This document shows, piece by piece, positions 9,782 to 20,062 of a DNA stretch of 64,000 bases (position 1 is its first letter; each line of letters starts with the position of its first letter). A program made the translations under genes and the position numbers. The notes beneath the pieces were generated by a model. That model was not told the DNA's origin. It made no database searches and saw only the letters and a program-made list of their open reading frames with translations. The stretch covers positions 2,170,001 through 2,234,000 of the forward strand of contig NZ_CP024985.1 in assembly GCF_002803845.1 (NCBI RefSeq), written 5' to 3'. This DNA comes from Streptomyces lavendulae subsp. lavendulae (GTDB taxonomy: Bacteria > Actinomycetota > Actinomycetes > Streptomycetales > Streptomycetaceae).

Positions 9782-12700
9782 ATGCCCTCGACCGCCCCCA
9801 CCGCCCGCGCCGTCCTGGACGGCGGCCCGGCGATCACCCCGGCTCCCGGTGTGCTCGACCGGCTCGACGCCCGGGTCGCCGCCGGCCCCGGGCGGCTCGC
9901 GCTGGTGCACGGCACGCGCCGGATGACGTACGGGCAGCTGGCCCTGGCGGTGGCGCTGCGGGCCGACGCGCTGACCGCCGAAGGGGCCGGTCCCGGGCGC
10001 CTGGTGGCCGTGCACCGCCCGCGCGGCATCGACGCCGTCGTCGGGCTGCTCGCCGCGCTGCGCACCGGTGCGGCCTACCTCCCGCTGGACCCGGCCGCAC
10101 CGGCCGCCCGCAACGCGGCGATCCTCGCCGACTGCACCGGGCGGGACGACATCACCCTGGGCACCGGCGAGTTCACCCTGCCGGGCCCCGGTGTGACCCC
10201 CGGATCCGCCTACGTGATCTACACCTCCGGCTCCACCGGCACCCCCAACGGCGTCGTCGTCGGACACCGCGCCCTGGCCCACTTCACGGCCGGGGCGACC
10301 GCCCGCTACGGGATCACCGCCGAGGACCGGGTGCTCCAGTTCGCGCCGCTGCACTTCGACGCGAGCGTCGAGGAGGTCTTCCTGACCCTCGGCGCGGGCG
10401 CCGCCCTGGTCCTGCGGGACGAGGAGATGCTCGACGTCCCCGGCCTCCTCGCGGGCTGCGCCGCGCACGGGGTGACGGTCCTCGACCTCCCGACCGCGTA
10501 CTGGCACGAGCTGACGCACGCCCTCGCCTCGGGCGTGGACCGGCTGCCGCCCGCCCTGCGGACCGTGGTCATCGGCGGCGAGGCCGCCCTGCCCGAGCGG
10601 GTCGCGCAGTGGTGCGCGGCCGTGGACCCGGACCGGGTGCGGCTGCTGAACACCTACGGGCCGACCGAGGCCATCGTCGTGGCCACCGTCGCCGACCTCT
10701 CCCGGCACCGCGGCGGGCCGGTGCCGATCGGCACCCCCCTCCCCGGGGTGCGGGCCGCCGTCGTCGACGGCGAACTGTGGCTGCTGGGCGGGTCCCTCGC
10801 CGAGGGCTACCTCGGCCGGCCGGAGCTGACCCGCACCCGGTTCACCACGCTGGAAGGGGAGCGCGCGTACCGGACCGGCGACCTGGTCCACGTACGGCCC
10901 GACGGCCAGCTCGGCTTCCGGGGGCGGGCCGACGACGAGGTGAAGATCAACGGGCACCGGGTGGACCCGGCCTCCGTGGAGTCGGTGCTGACCGCCCACC
11001 CCGGGGTCCGCGAGGCGGCCGTGGTGGCGCCGACGGGCGCGGACGGGGTCCTGCGGCTGGCCGCCTTCGTCGTCGCCGACGAGGGGGTGGGCGCGGCGGA
11101 GCTGCGCGACCGGGTACGGGCCGCGCTCCCCGCGGCGGCCGTCCCCGGGACCGTGACCCTCCTGCCCGCCCTGCCCCGGACGCCCTCCGGGAAGATCGAC
11201 CGCAAGGCGCTGCGGGCCCCGGCCGGGGACCAGGAGCCGGACCACGATCCGTACGCGGTCTTCGCCGGAGAGGTGCTGCCCGCCGAGGACCGGGTCCCGC
11301 TGTCCTACGCCCAGCGGCGCCTGTGGTTCCTGGCGGGCCTGGAGGGACCCTCGGCCACCTACAACCTGCCGCTCGTGCTGCGCCTGGACGCCGTCCCCGA
11401 CCCGGACGCGCTCCGGGCGGCCCTCGCCGACGTCGTGGAACGGCACGAGGTGCTGCGCACCGTCTACCCGGCGGTGGACTCCGAGCCCTACCAGCACGTC
11501 CTCCCGGCCCCCCAGGTGCCGCTCGCGGTGCGTGCCTGCGCGCCCGGGGAGGTCGCGGAGCTGGTGGCCGGCTTCACCGGCGCCGCCTTCGACCTCTCCG
11601 CCCACCTGCCACTGCGGGCCGCCCTGTTCGTGCCCGGCGACGGCTCCGCCACCCTCGCGCTGCTGACCCACCACATCGCCACCGACGGCTGGTCCGTGGG
11701 CCCGCTGCTGCGCGACCTCGGCGCGGCCTACGCCGCCCGGCTGGCCGGGGGGCCGCCCGAGCTGGTGCCGCTGCCCGTGCAGTACGCCGACTACACCCTG
11801 TGGCAGCGCGAACTCCTGGAGGATCCCTCCGCGTTGCTCGCGTACTGGCGCGGGGCCCTCGACGGCGTGCCGACCCTGCTGGACCTGCCCGCCGACCGGC
11901 CGCGGCCCGCCGAGCCCGGCGGTACGGGCGCCACCCTCACGGCCCGCCTCGACGCGGACGCGCACCGGCGGCTGGCCGCGCTCGCCGAGGAGCGCGGCGC
12001 GAGCCTGCTCATGGTGCTCCAGCCCGCGCTGGCGCTGGCTCTGGCCGCTGTCGGAGCCGGGACGGACATCGCGATCGGCACCCCGGTCGCGGGGCGCGGC
12101 GACGAGGCCCTGGAGCAGCTGGTCGGGTTCTTCGTCAACACCCTGGTGCTGCGCACCGACGTGTCGGGCGAGGCCTCGTACGCGGAGCTCGTCGACCGGG
12201 CGCGGGACGCGGACCTGGCCGCGTACGCCCACCAGGAGCTGCCGTTCGACCTGCTGGTGGAGCACCTGCGGCCGCGGCGGGAGGGCGCCGTGAACCCCTT
12301 CTTCCAGGTGATGCTGACCGCGCAGGAACAGGGCGGCGAGGACACCGGGACGGCCGGCCCGCTGTCGGGCCGGTTCGTCGAACCGGGCCTGGAGGTAGCC
12401 AAGTTCGACCTCAGCGCCTCCTGCGTGGAGCCTGCGGACGGCGGCGGCCTGGAGGTGTGGTGGCAGTACGCGGTGGACCTGTTCGACGCGGAAACGGCGC
12501 AGCTGCTGCTGGACCTGTTCGTACGGGCCCTCGCGCGGGCGGCGGCCGACCCCGCCGGGCCGGTGACCGGGTGGGGGCTGCTGACCGACGCGGAGGCCGC
12601 GGCGGTGGCGGAGCGCCGGGAGCGCCTCGCCGCGGCCCGGGCGTCCGAGCAGGCGGCCCGGGCGTCCGAGCGGGCCGCCCGCGCGTCCGAGCGGGCGTCC

Positions 12701-15700
12701 CGCGCCCACGGGCAGGCGGCCGGGGTCCGCGCCGGCTCCGCCGAGCAGGTGCTGTGCGCGCTGTTCGGGGAGGTGATCGGCCTCGACGGGCCGGTGGCCC
12801 CGGACGCCAACTTCTTCTCCGAGGGCGGGCATTCCATGATGGGGGTGCGCCTGGTGAACCGGATCCGGGCCACGCTCGGGCTGGAGGCCCGGATCCGGGA
12901 CCTGTTCCTCGCGCCGACCCCCGCCGAGCTGGCGCTGCGGCTGGTCCGGGAGGCCGCGCCGGCCGGGCGGCCCGCGCTGGCCCCGGCGGTGGACCGGCCG
13001 GAGCGGATCCCGCTGTCGTACGCGCAGCGCCGGCTGTGGTTCGTGGACCAGCTCCAGGGGCCCGGCCGGTCGTACAACATCCCCTTCGCGCTGCGCCTGG
13101 AGCGGCCCCTGGACCCGGCGGTGCTGGCGGACGCGCTGGCCGACGTGGCGCAGCGGCACGAGGTGCTGCGCACCGTGTACCCGGCGGTCGACGGGCAGCC
13201 GTACCAGCGGGTGTGCGAGGGGGTCCGGCCGCCGCTGGACCTGGTCACCGCGCCGGAGGGGGGTCTGGAGGCGGCGGTGGACGCGGCCGCCGGACACGTG
13301 TTCGCGCTGGCGTCGGACCTCCCGCTGCGGGCCACGCTGATCGGCTGCGGGGAGGAACAGGTACTGGTGGTGCTGGTCCACCACATCGCCGCCGACGGCT
13401 GGTCCGCGGGACCGCTGTTCGACGACCTGGCCGAGGCCTACGCGGCCCGGCTCGGCGGGTCGGCGCCCGGCTGGGAGCCGCTGCCGGTGCAGTACGCGGA
13501 CTACACCCTGTGGGAGCGGGCCGCCCTGGAGGGCGGGGCCGCGGCCGGGCACCTGGCCTTCTGGGAGCGGACCCTGGCGGACGCCCCGCCCGTCCTGGAG
13601 GTGACCGCCGCCCGGACCAGGCCGGCCGAGGCCTCGCACCGGGGCTCGGCGACGCCCCTGGAGGTGGACGCCGCCACGCACGCCCGCCTGGAGCGGCTGG
13701 CCCTGGAGCACGGGACCACCCTGTTCACGGTGGTGCAGGCGGCCCTGGCGGCGACCCTGACCCGGCACGGGGCGGGCACCGACCTGCCGCTGGGCACGGT
13801 GGTCGCGGGCCGTGACGACGAGGCCCTGGACGAGCTGGTGGGCTTCTTCGTCAACACGCTCGTGCTGCGCTGCGACACCTCGGGGAACCCGCGCTTCTCC
13901 GAGCTGGTCGGCCGGGTCCGCGAGACGGGACTGGCCGCCTACGCCCACCAGGAACTCCCCTTCGACCTGGTCGTCGAGCACCTGAACCCGCAGCGCTCCA
14001 CGGCCCGCCACCCGCTGGTGCAGGTGATCGTGCAGGTGCACCCGGCGGAGCCGGACGCCCCGGCGGGCGGCGCCCTGGCCGGGACCCCGCTGGGGTCGGA
14101 CTCCGGGTTCACCAAGTTCGATCTGACCCTGTCGCTGCGCGAGACCCGGGACGCGGACGGGACCCCGGGCGGGCTGGAGGGCGTACTGGAGTACGCGACG
14201 GACCTGTACGACGCGGACACGGCGGCGATGCTCGCCGGGCACGTGGCGCGCACCCTGCGGGCGGCGGCCGAGGACCCGGAGCAGCGGATCGGGGACGTAC
14301 GGCTGCTGTCGCCCGCGGAGGAGCTGCGGCTGGCCGCCTACAACGACACCGCCGTACCGGGCGCCGCGTGCGGTCTGGCGCACGAACGGTTCGCGGAGCA
14401 GGCCCGGCGCACGCCGGACCGGACCGCCGTCTCCTACGAGGACGAGACCCTGACCTACGCCGAGCTGGACGCGCGGGCCAACGCGCTGGCGCACCGGCTG
14501 ATCGAGGCGGGCGTGGGCCGGGACGCGTCGGTGGGGCTGCTGCTGGAGCGCACCCCGTACCTGCTGGTGGCGGCGCTGGCGGTGCTCAAGTGCGGGGCGG
14601 CGTACGTACCGCTGGACCCGCGGCTGCCCGAGGCCCGGGTGGACATGATCATGGAGGACGTGGGCGCGGCGGTGCTCCTGGTCCGCGAGGAGCACGCGGA
14701 GCTGCCCCAGGTCGCCCGCCAACTGGCCTCCGGCGTGCGGGTGTTGTCGGTGGACACCCCGGTGGTGGGCTATCCGGGGACGGATCCGGGGATCACGGTG
14801 GGCGAGGACGCTCTGATGTACGTGATGTTCACCTCCGGGTCCACGGGCCGCCCCAAGGGGGTCGGCGTCACCCACCGCAACGTGGTGGAGCTGGTCACCG
14901 ACCGCTGCTGGGACCTGGCCCACCACCGCCGGATGCTGGTCCATTCGGCGATCGGCTTCGACGCCTCCACCTACGAGCTGTGGGTCCCGCTGCTCAACGG
15001 CGGCCAGCTGGTGATCGCCCCGGGCGACGGCACCGACGTGGCCGAACTGGACCACACGATCCGCACCCACGAGGTCTCGGCCGCCTACTTCACCATGGGG
15101 CTCTTCCACATCATGGCGGACGAGGGCCTGGACACCCTCAAGCTCCTCGACGAGGTGTGGACCGGCGGGGACGTCGCCTCCCCGAGCGCCCTCCAGCGGG
15201 TCCTGGACCACTGCCCGGAGACCGTGCTCGTCCACTCGTACGGCCCCACGGAGACCACCTTCGCCTCCCACCACCAGCGCTTCCCCCTCACCGAGCGGGT
15301 GGTGCGCGGGGTGTACCTGGGCGCGGCCCTGGACAACACCCGGGTGCACGTTCTGGACGAGCGGCTGCGACCGGTCCCGGCGGGCGTCCCCGGCGAGATG
15401 TACCTCGCCGGTACCCAGGTGGCCCGCGGCTACGTCGGCCGGCCCGGCCTGACGGCCGAGCGGTTCGTCGCGGACCCCTTCGCCGCGGACGGCGGCCGGA
15501 TGTACCGCACCGGCGACCTGGTGCACTGGACGGCCGGCGGCGAACTGCGGTTCATCGGGCGGGCCGACGGCCAGATCAAGCTGCGCGGCTTCCGGATCGA
15601 GCCCGGTGAGATCGAGGAGACCCTCGCCCGCCATCCCGGTGTCGGACAGGTCGCCGTGGTGGTCTTCGAGGAAGGACCGGGCGGCAAGCGCCTGGTCGCC

Positions 15701-16900
15701 TACGCCGTCCCCCGCGCCGGGCACACCCTGACGGAGGCCGCCCTGCTGCGCTGGGCGGCGGACGAACTGCCCGAGCACATGGTCCCGTCGGCGGCGGTGC
15801 TGCTGGACGCCATCCCGCTCACCGTCAACGGCAAGCCCGACCGGGCGGCCCTGCCGGCGCCCGCGGCGGCACCGCGTGGCACCGGGCGGGCGGCGCGCAC
15901 CCCGCGCGAGGAGGTGCTGTGCGGGCTGTTCGCCGAGGTCCTGGGGCTGGAGCGGGTCGGCATCGACGACAACTTCTTCGCGCTGGGCGGGCATTCGCTG
16001 CTCGGGGTGCGGCTGGTGAGCCGGATGCGGACGGTCCTCGGGCTGGAGCGGGGCGTGCGCGACCTGTTCCGCACGCCGACGGTGGCCGGGCTGCTGGGCG
16101 ACGAACCGAGCGACTTCGACCCGATGGGGGTGGTGCTGCCGCTGCGGACGGGCGGTTCGCGGCCGCCGCTGTTCTGCGTCCACCCGGGGACGGGCGTGGG
16201 CTGGCCGTACGCGGGCCTGGCCCGGCACCTGGGGCCGGACCAGCCTCTGTACGCGATCCAGGCGCGGGCCCTGAGCGAGCTGGGCCACTCCCCCGCGTCG
16301 GTGGAGGAGATGGTGGAGGACTACCTCCCGCTGATCCGGGAGGTCCAGCCGCACGGCCCGTACCGCTTCCTGGGCTGGTCGTTCGGCGGTACGGTCGCCC
16401 ACGCGCTCGCCGTCCGCCTCGCCGAACTGGGCGAACGCACCGACCTCCTCGCGATGATGGACGTGCACCTGCTGCCGACCGAGCCCGAGCGGCGCCGGAT
16501 GACCCCGGCGCAGAAGCGGGACATGCTCGTCGGCGACGCCACCGACGAGCCCGAGGACGCCCCCTTCGACGTGGACGCCCTGATCGGGCTGGTCCGTCTC
16601 AAGGACCCGGTCCTCGGCGCCTTCTCCGACGCCGAGATCCGCTCGGTCATCGGCGCCTCGATCAACCACGCCGAAATCATGAACCTGTACGCCCCGCGCC
16701 CGGTCGCCACCGATCTGCTCTTCCTGGCGGCCATCGAGGACGGGGAAACGGAAAACACCCTCGCCCAGAACTGGATTCCCTATGTGGACGGCCCCGTGGA
16801 AAACCACGTCATCGGCGTCCCGCACACCAGAATGGGCGAGCCGGAACCTCTCGCACTGATCGGCCGTATCCTTTCCGAGAAACTGAGGAGCCTGTCATGA
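9782..16900 (+). CDS. NRPS A-C-T-C-A-T-TE, first A domain lacking its own T domain
   Basis: A 2372-residue synthetase started by ATG after GGAGG. A1 spans about 1-480; its pocket reads D-A-E-D-V-G-T-V-V-K, where the acidic residues suggest a basic amino acid, and its P-loop reads SGSTGTPNG with Asn in place of the usual Lys. About 30 residues after its A10 motif (SGKIDRK) a C domain begins (near 505, HHIATDG near 629), so A1 has no carrier. T1 (GGHSMMG near 1016), C2 (near 1077, HHIAADG near 1200), A2 (about 1536-2029), T2 (GGHS near 2069) and a C-terminal thioesterase (about 2120-2372, GWSFGG near 2200) follow. A2 reads D-A-Y-Y-W-G-S-F-A-K, probably a hydrophobic or aromatic residue; I recall no exact match. 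The TE makes this the last synthetase on the line. Confidence 0.93.
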   Translation: MPSTAPTARAVLDGGPAITPAPGVLDRLDARVAAGPGRLALVHGTRRMTYGQLALAVALRADALTAEGAGPGRLVAVHRPRGIDAVVGLLAALRTGAAYLPLDPAAPAARNAAILADCTGRDDITLGTGEFTLPGPGVTPGSAYVIYTSGSTGTPNGVVVGHRALAHFTAGATARYGITAEDRVLQFAPLHFDASVEEVFLTLGAGAALVLRDEEMLDVPGLLAGCAAHGVTVLDLPTAYWHELTHALASGVDRLPPALRTVVIGGEAALPERVAQWCAAVDPDRVRLLNTYGPTEAIVVATVADLSRHRGGPVPIGTPLPGVRAAVVDGELWLLGGSLAEGYLGRPELTRTRFTTLEGERAYRTGDLVHVRPDGQLGFRGRADDEVKINGHRVDPASVESVLTAHPGVREAAVVAPTGADGVLRLAAFVVADEGVGAAELRDRVRAALPAAAVPGTVTLLPALPRTPSGKIDRKALRAPAGDQEPDHDPYAVFAGEVLPAEDRVPLSYAQRRLWFLAGLEGPSATYNLPLVLRLDAVPDPDALRAALADVVERHEVLRTVYPAVDSEPYQHVLPAPQVPLAVRACAPGEVAELVAGFTGAAFDLSAHLPLRAALFVPGDGSATLALLTHHIATDGWSVGPLLRDLGAAYAARLAGGPPELVPLPVQYADYTLWQRELLEDPSALLAYWRGALDGVPTLLDLPADRPRPAEPGGTGATLTARLDADAHRRLAALAEERGASLLMVLQPALALALAAVGAGTDIAIGTPVAGRGDEALEQLVGFFVNTLVLRTDVSGEASYAELVDRARDADLAAYAHQELPFDLLVEHLRPRREGAVNPFFQVMLTAQEQGGEDTGTAGPLSGRFVEPGLEVAKFDLSASCVEPADGGGLEVWWQYAVDLFDAETAQLLLDLFVRALARAAADPAGPVTGWGLLTDAEAAAVAERRERLAAARASEQAARASERAARASERASRAHGQAAGVRAGSAEQVLCALFGEVIGLDGPVAPDANFFSEGGHSMMGVRLVNRIRATLGLEARIRDLFLAPTPAELALRLVREAAPAGRPALAPAVDRPERIPLSYAQRRLWFVDQLQGPGRSYNIPFALRLERPLDPAVLADALADVAQRHEVLRTVYPAVDGQPYQRVCEGVRPPLDLVTAPEGGLEAAVDAAAGHVFALASDLPLRATLIGCGEEQVLVVLVHHIAADGWSAGPLFDDLAEAYAARLGGSAPGWEPLPVQYADYTLWERAALEGGAAAGHLAFWERTLADAPPVLEVTAARTRPAEASHRGSATPLEVDAATHARLERLALEHGTTLFTVVQAALAATLTRHGAGTDLPLGTVVAGRDDEALDELVGFFVNTLVLRCDTSGNPRFSELVGRVRETGLAAYAHQELPFDLVVEHLNPQRSTARHPLVQVIVQVHPAEPDAPAGGALAGTPLGSDSGFTKFDLTLSLRETRDADGTPGGLEGVLEYATDLYDADTAAMLAGHVARTLRAAAEDPEQRIGDVRLLSPAEELRLAAYNDTAVPGAACGLAHERFAEQARRTPDRTAVSYEDETLTYAELDARANALAHRLIEAGVGRDASVGLLLERTPYLLVAALAVLKCGAAYVPLDPRLPEARVDMIMEDVGAAVLLVREEHAELPQVARQLASGVRVLSVDTPVVGYPGTDPGITVGEDALMYVMFTSGSTGRPKGVGVTHRNVVELVTDRCWDLAHHRRMLVHSAIGFDASTYELWVPLLNGGQLVIAPGDGTDVAELDHTIRTHEVSAAYFTMGLFHIMADEGLDTLKLLDEVWTGGDVASPSALQRVLDHCPETVLVHSYGPTETTFASHHQRFPLTERVVRGVYLGAALDNTRVHVLDERLRPVPAGVPGEMYLAGTQVARGYVGRPGLTAERFVADPFAADGGRMYRTGDLVHWTAGGELRFIGRADGQIKLRGFRIEPGEIEETLARHPGVGQVAVVVFEEGPGGKRLVAYAVPRAGHTLTEAALLRWAADELPEHMVPSAAVLLDAIPLTVNGKPDRAALPAPAAAPRGTGRAARTPREEVLCGLFAEVLGLERVGIDDNFFALGGHSLLGVRLVSRMRTVLGLERGVRDLFRTPTVAGLLGDEPSDFDPMGVVLPLRTGGSRPPLFCVHPGTGVGWPYAGLARHLGPDQPLYAIQARALSELGHSPASVEEMVEDYLPLIREVQPHGPYRFLGWSFGGTVAHALAVRLAELGERTDLLAMMDVHLLPTEPERRRMTPAQKRDMLVGDATDEPEDAPFDVDALIGLVRLKDPVLGAFSDAEIRSVIGASINHAEIMNLYAPRPVATDLLFLAAIEDGETENTLAQNWIPYVDGPVENHVIGVPHTRMGEPEPLALIGRILSEKLRSLS
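12632..12715 (+). repeat. Four tandem 21-bp in-frame repeats in an NRPS linker
   Basis: Copies at 12632, 12653, 12674 and 12695, each 21 bp, encode [21 protein letters not shown] and a diverged ASRAHGQ. They lie between the first C domain and the first T domain of the 9782-16900 protein, where an A domain would normally sit. They give a charged, probably helical linker; the copy number may vary between strains because the period keeps the frame. Confidence 0.9.
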
Positions 16901-17106
16901 CCAATCCTTTCGACGACACCGAGGGCACCTTCCGCGTCGTGGTCAACGCCGAGGGCCAGCACGCCCTGTGGCCCGTGTTCGCCGAGGTCCCGGGCGGCTG
17001 GGAGGTGGTGTGGGGCGAGGGGACCCGGGCGGACGCCCTCGCGTACGTCGAGGCGAACTGGACGGACATCCGCCCCAGGACCCTGATCGACCAGTACGCC
17101 CGCTGA
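16897..17106 (+). CDS. MbtH-family NRPS accessory protein
   Basis: A 69-residue protein with the MbtH signature: [21 protein letters not shown], and [10 protein letters not shown] near the C terminus. MbtH proteins bind A domains and are needed for the solubility or activity of many of them. The ATG overlaps the stop of the 9782-16900 NRPS (ATGA) behind a GAGGAG site, so the two are co-translated; the A domains in this cluster are the likely partners. Length is normal for the family. Confidence 0.95.
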   Translation: MTNPFDDTEGTFRVVVNAEGQHALWPVFAEVPGGWEVVWGEGTRADALAYVEANWTDIRPRTLIDQYAR

Positions 17107-17140
17107 CCCGTCCGGGAAAGCACTTCAGGAAAGCCGCTCA

Positions 17141-17177
17141 GGAAAGCCGTGTCCCGCACCGCGGGGCACGGCTTTCC
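17141..17177 (+). terminator. Hairpin terminator after mbtH
   Basis: Arms 17141-17157 and 17161-17177 form a 17-bp stem with one G:T pair around an ACC loop, 35 bases after the MbtH stop. It separates the NRPS transcript from the glutamate mutase operon. The sequence just upstream repeats AGGAAAGCC twice. Confidence 0.8.
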
Positions 17178-17250
17178 GCATTCCCGCCGGGCCGTCCGGC
17201 AATTCCCGATACTGCCGCAACAACTTCCCCTCGGCGGGTCCCGCGCTTCC

Positions 17251-17256
17251 TATATT
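17251..17256 (+). promoter_or_regulatory. Possible -10 box for a leaderless glutamate mutase transcript
   Basis: TATATT at 17251-17256 is one of the few AT-rich hexamers here and lies seven bases before the ATG at 17263, which has no Shine-Dalgarno sequence. That spacing fits transcription starting at or next to the start codon. No clear -35 element was seen. Confidence 0.45.
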
Positions 17257-17262
17257 CCTCGT

Positions 17263-17709
17263 ATGCGACGACGTAATATGCACATCCTGCTGAGCGGCAC
17301 GGCATCGGATTCCCACACCTGGAACCTCGTCTACCTCCAGCTGTTCCTGGAGGAGCTGGGACACCGGGTCCACAACCTGGGTCCCTGCGTGCCGGACGGC
17401 CTGCTGGCCGGCGCCTGCGCCGCCGACGGGCCCGGCCGGCCCGACCTGGTGGTCGTCAGCAGCGTGAACGGACACGGCTACCGCGACGGGCTCGGCGCCG
17501 TCCAGGCCCTGCGCCGGGCCGGTGTGACCCTGCCCGTCGTCATCGGCGGGAAGCTGGGCGTCGCCGGCGTCCCGGACCCCCGCCAGCGGCGGCGGCTGCT
17601 CGACGCGGGCTGCGACGCCGTCTTCGACGACGGGGACACCGGCGCCCTGCGGGAGTACCTCGACCTCCTCGCGGGCGGCGGGCGGGCCGCCCGGCAGGCC
17701 GTGGCATGA
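17263..17709 (+). CDS. glmS: Glutamate mutase sigma (B12-binding) subunit
   Basis: A 148-residue cobalamin-binding protein of the GlmS/MutS type. With the epsilon subunit it converts L-glutamate to (2S,3S)-3-methylaspartate through adenosylcobalamin radical chemistry. The base-off/His-on motif is DSHTWN, so the cobalt-ligating His is present but the usual Gly of DxHxxG is Asn. SSVNGHG and IGGKLGVAG match the other two nucleotide-tail loops. The ATG at 17263 is chosen because TATATT sits seven bases upstream; a second ATG at 17278 would give the shorter form MHILLSG. The downstream gene overlaps by ATGA, so the subunits are coupled. As in friulimicin-type clusters, the product probably feeds the NRPS. 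Confidence 0.88.
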   Translation: MRRRNMHILLSGTASDSHTWNLVYLQLFLEELGHRVHNLGPCVPDGLLAGACAADGPGRPDLVVVSSVNGHGYRDGLGAVQALRRAGVTLPVVIGGKLGVAGVPDPRQRRRLLDAGCDAVFDDGDTGALREYLDLLAGGGRAARQAVA

Positions 17710-19019
17710 GCGGCGGCGCCACCCTCCTGGCCCCCTCGGCGGCCCGGGAACCGGCCGCCCCCGACACCTCCTTCGGCGGCTTCGTCGCCCGCGCGGCCGC
17801 CTCCGGGCAGCTCGTCGTCCAGCCCCGCATGGGCTTCGGCGACCCGCACCGGATGCGGGACGGGCTGCGGCGCACCAGGGACGCGGTCGCCACCACCGTC
17901 GGCACCCTCACCATCGACAGCTACACCCGGGTCGGCGATCAGGACGCCGCCCGCGCCGCGCTGCGCGAGGGCACCCCGCTCAACGGCTACCCCATCGCCA
18001 CCCACTCCGGCGAGGTCACCCGGGCCCTGCTGGAGGGCGTACGGGGCCCGGCGTTCCCCGTCCAGGTCCGGCACGGCTCCTCACGTCCCGAAGGCATCGT
18101 CCGGGCACTGGCCGCCGCCGGACTGGACGCCACCGAGGGCGGTCCGGTCTCCTACTGCCTGCCCTACGGGCGCACGCCGCTCGCGGAGTCCGTGGAGAAC
18201 TGGGCCCGCTGCTGCGAACTGCTGGCCGAGCTGGTCCCCGCCCCGCGGGTGCCGCACCTGGAGAGCTTCGGCGGCTGCATGCTCGGCCAGCTCTGCCCGC
18301 CCGGACTGCTGGTGGCGCTGAGCCTGCTGGAAGGGCTGTTCTTCGTCCGGCACGGCATCCGCAGCGTCTCCCTCAGCTATGCCCAGCAGACCGACCCCGC
18401 GCAGGACGAGGAGGCGGTCCGCGCCCTGCGCCGCCTCGCCGCCGAGTTCCTGCCGGCGGGCGTGGACCGGCACGTCGTCCTCTACACCTACATGGGCGTC
18501 TTCCCCCGGACCGCGCGCGGCGCGACCCGGCTGCTGGAGGCCTCGGCCCGGCTCGCCGTACGGGCCGGGGCGCAGCGGCTGATCGTGAAGACCGCCGCCG
18601 AGGCGCACCGGATCCCGACCGTGCAGGAGAACGTACGGGCCCTGGAGACGGCGGCGGCCACCGCCGCTCTGTGCGGGCGGCCGACCGATCCGCCCGGCCC
18701 GGCCGACGGCGAGGTGTACCGGGAGGCCCGCGCCTTCGTGGAGGCCGTACTGGACCTGGCCGAGGACCCGGGGCGGGCGCTGCTCACCGCCTTCGCGCGG
18801 GGCGTCCTCGACGTCCCGTACTGCCTGCACCCCGACAACGCGGGCCGCTCGCGCAGCTTCGTCGACGCGGACGGGCGGCTGCGCTGGTCCGAGGTCGGGG
18901 CGATGCCGGTGGCCCCGTACCGCGACGCGCCACCGGGCCGGGCGCTGACCGCGGACGGACTGCTGGTCGCGCTGGGCTCGGTGGCCCGGCGCCACGACGG
19001 ACCGCGGGCCCGCCCGTGA
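17706..19019 (+). CDS. glmE: Glutamate mutase epsilon (catalytic) subunit
   Basis: A 437-residue protein of the glutamate mutase epsilon family, the TIM-barrel partner that binds substrate. Recognisable stretches are LNGYPIATHS, GGPVSYCLPYGRTPL, ESFGGCMLGQLCPP and, near the C terminus, DVPYCLHPDNAGRSR. It is somewhat shorter than the roughly 480 residues of clostridial MutE. It overlaps the sigma subunit by four bases. The pair commits glutamate to 3-methylaspartate; in this context the role is precursor supply for the peptide rather than glutamate fermentation, which is inference from the NRPS neighbourhood. Confidence 0.9.
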   Translation: MSGGATLLAPSAAREPAAPDTSFGGFVARAAASGQLVVQPRMGFGDPHRMRDGLRRTRDAVATTVGTLTIDSYTRVGDQDAARAALREGTPLNGYPIATHSGEVTRALLEGVRGPAFPVQVRHGSSRPEGIVRALAAAGLDATEGGPVSYCLPYGRTPLAESVENWARCCELLAELVPAPRVPHLESFGGCMLGQLCPPGLLVALSLLEGLFFVRHGIRSVSLSYAQQTDPAQDEEAVRALRRLAAEFLPAGVDRHVVLYTYMGVFPRTARGATRLLEASARLAVRAGAQRLIVKTAAEAHRIPTVQENVRALETAAATAALCGRPTDPPGPADGEVYREARAFVEAVLDLAEDPGRALLTAFARGVLDVPYCLHPDNAGRSRSFVDADGRLRWSEVGAMPVAPYRDAPPGRALTADGLLVALGSVARRHDGPRARP

Positions 19020-19078
19020 ACACCACGCACCACGGCCCCACCCCCACCCCCATCCCCTCCGGACGACCGGGAGTCGAC

Positions 19079-20062
19079 ATGGACCAGAACACCCCTCCTC
19101 CGCTCGGCGAGCACCTGCGGTCGCCGCGGCTGCGCTCCGCGATGCTCGTGCAGCAGGAAGTGCTGTACGCGGCGCGGGAGTTCCTGCGCGGCGCCGGATT
19201 CGTGGAGCTGCTGCCGCCGCTGGTCGGACCGGTCACCGATCCCGGCGGGCGCGGCGCGAAGGCACTCGACGTGGACTACTACGGGCAGCCGTACAAGCTG
19301 ATGACGAGCGCGATCCTCTACAAGCAGGCCTCGCTGAAGGGCTTCCCCAGACTCTTCTACATCGCGCCGAACGTCCGGGTGGAGCCGCCGGAGACGGCCG
19401 GCACGGGCCGGCACCTGGTGGAGTTCCACCAGATCGACGTGGAGCTGGCGGGCGGCACCCGGCAGGACGCCCAGGAGGTCGCGGCCGGACTGCTGACCCA
19501 CGTGGTGGAGCACGTGTGGACGGCCGTGCCCCACCTGCTGCGGGAACTGGGGCGCGAGGAGCTGGACTTCGCGGAGCTGCGGCAGGGCAAGTTCGACGCG
19601 CTGACCCACGCGGAGGCCGTGGCCCGGCTGGCCGCACACGGGCACCCCCAGAGTCCCGACGCGGAGATCGACTGGGCGGGCGAGAAGGTGCTCTCCCTGG
19701 AGGCGGACCGGCCGTTCTTCGTCAACGACTACCCGAAGGGATCGCGCGGCTTCTACGACCGCGAGGACCCCGAACGGCCGGGCGTGCTGCGCAACTTCGA
19801 CCTGATCGCGCACGGCGGTTACGGGGAGCTGGTCAGCGGCAGCGAGCGGGAGAGCCGGTACGCGGCGATCGTGACCCGGATGCGGGAGAGCGGCGAGAAC
19901 CCGGCCAAGTACGCCTGGTACCTGGAGCTGGCCCGGGAGGGCATCGAGCCCAGCGCCGGCTTCGGCATGGGCCTCCAGCGCCTCGTCCGGTTCCTGACCG
20001 GCCTGGACGCGCTGTGGCAGGTCAGCGCCTACCCGAAGCTGCCGGGGGTGATCGCGCCGTGA
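19079..20062 (+). CDS. Asp/Asn-tRNA synthetase-like catalytic core without anticodon domain (possible amidating enzyme)
   Basis: A 327-residue class IIb synthetase core. Motif 2 is present (FYIAPNVRVE, then RHLVEFHQIDVEL), FVNDYPKGSRGFYDRE and GGYGELVSGSERE match Asn/Asp-tRNA synthetases, and motif 3 is GFGMGLQRL. Fewer than 25 residues precede the core, so the OB-fold anticodon-binding domain is absent. In archaea such truncated paralogues are asparagine synthetases (AS-AR type) that adenylate aspartate and amidate it with ammonia. Next to glutamate mutase, 3-methylaspartate to 3-methylasparagine is an attractive but unproven role. ATG 19079 has a GGGAG site; an in-frame GTG at 19016 overlapping the glmE stop is an alternative start. 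Confidence 0.8.
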   Translation: MDQNTPPPLGEHLRSPRLRSAMLVQQEVLYAAREFLRGAGFVELLPPLVGPVTDPGGRGAKALDVDYYGQPYKLMTSAILYKQASLKGFPRLFYIAPNVRVEPPETAGTGRHLVEFHQIDVELAGGTRQDAQEVAAGLLTHVVEHVWTAVPHLLRELGREELDFAELRQGKFDALTHAEAVARLAAHGHPQSPDAEIDWAGEKVLSLEADRPFFVNDYPKGSRGFYDREDPERPGVLRNFDLIAHGGYGELVSGSERESRYAAIVTRMRESGENPAKYAWYLELAREGIEPSAGFGMGLQRLVRFLTGLDALWQVSAYPKLPGVIAP

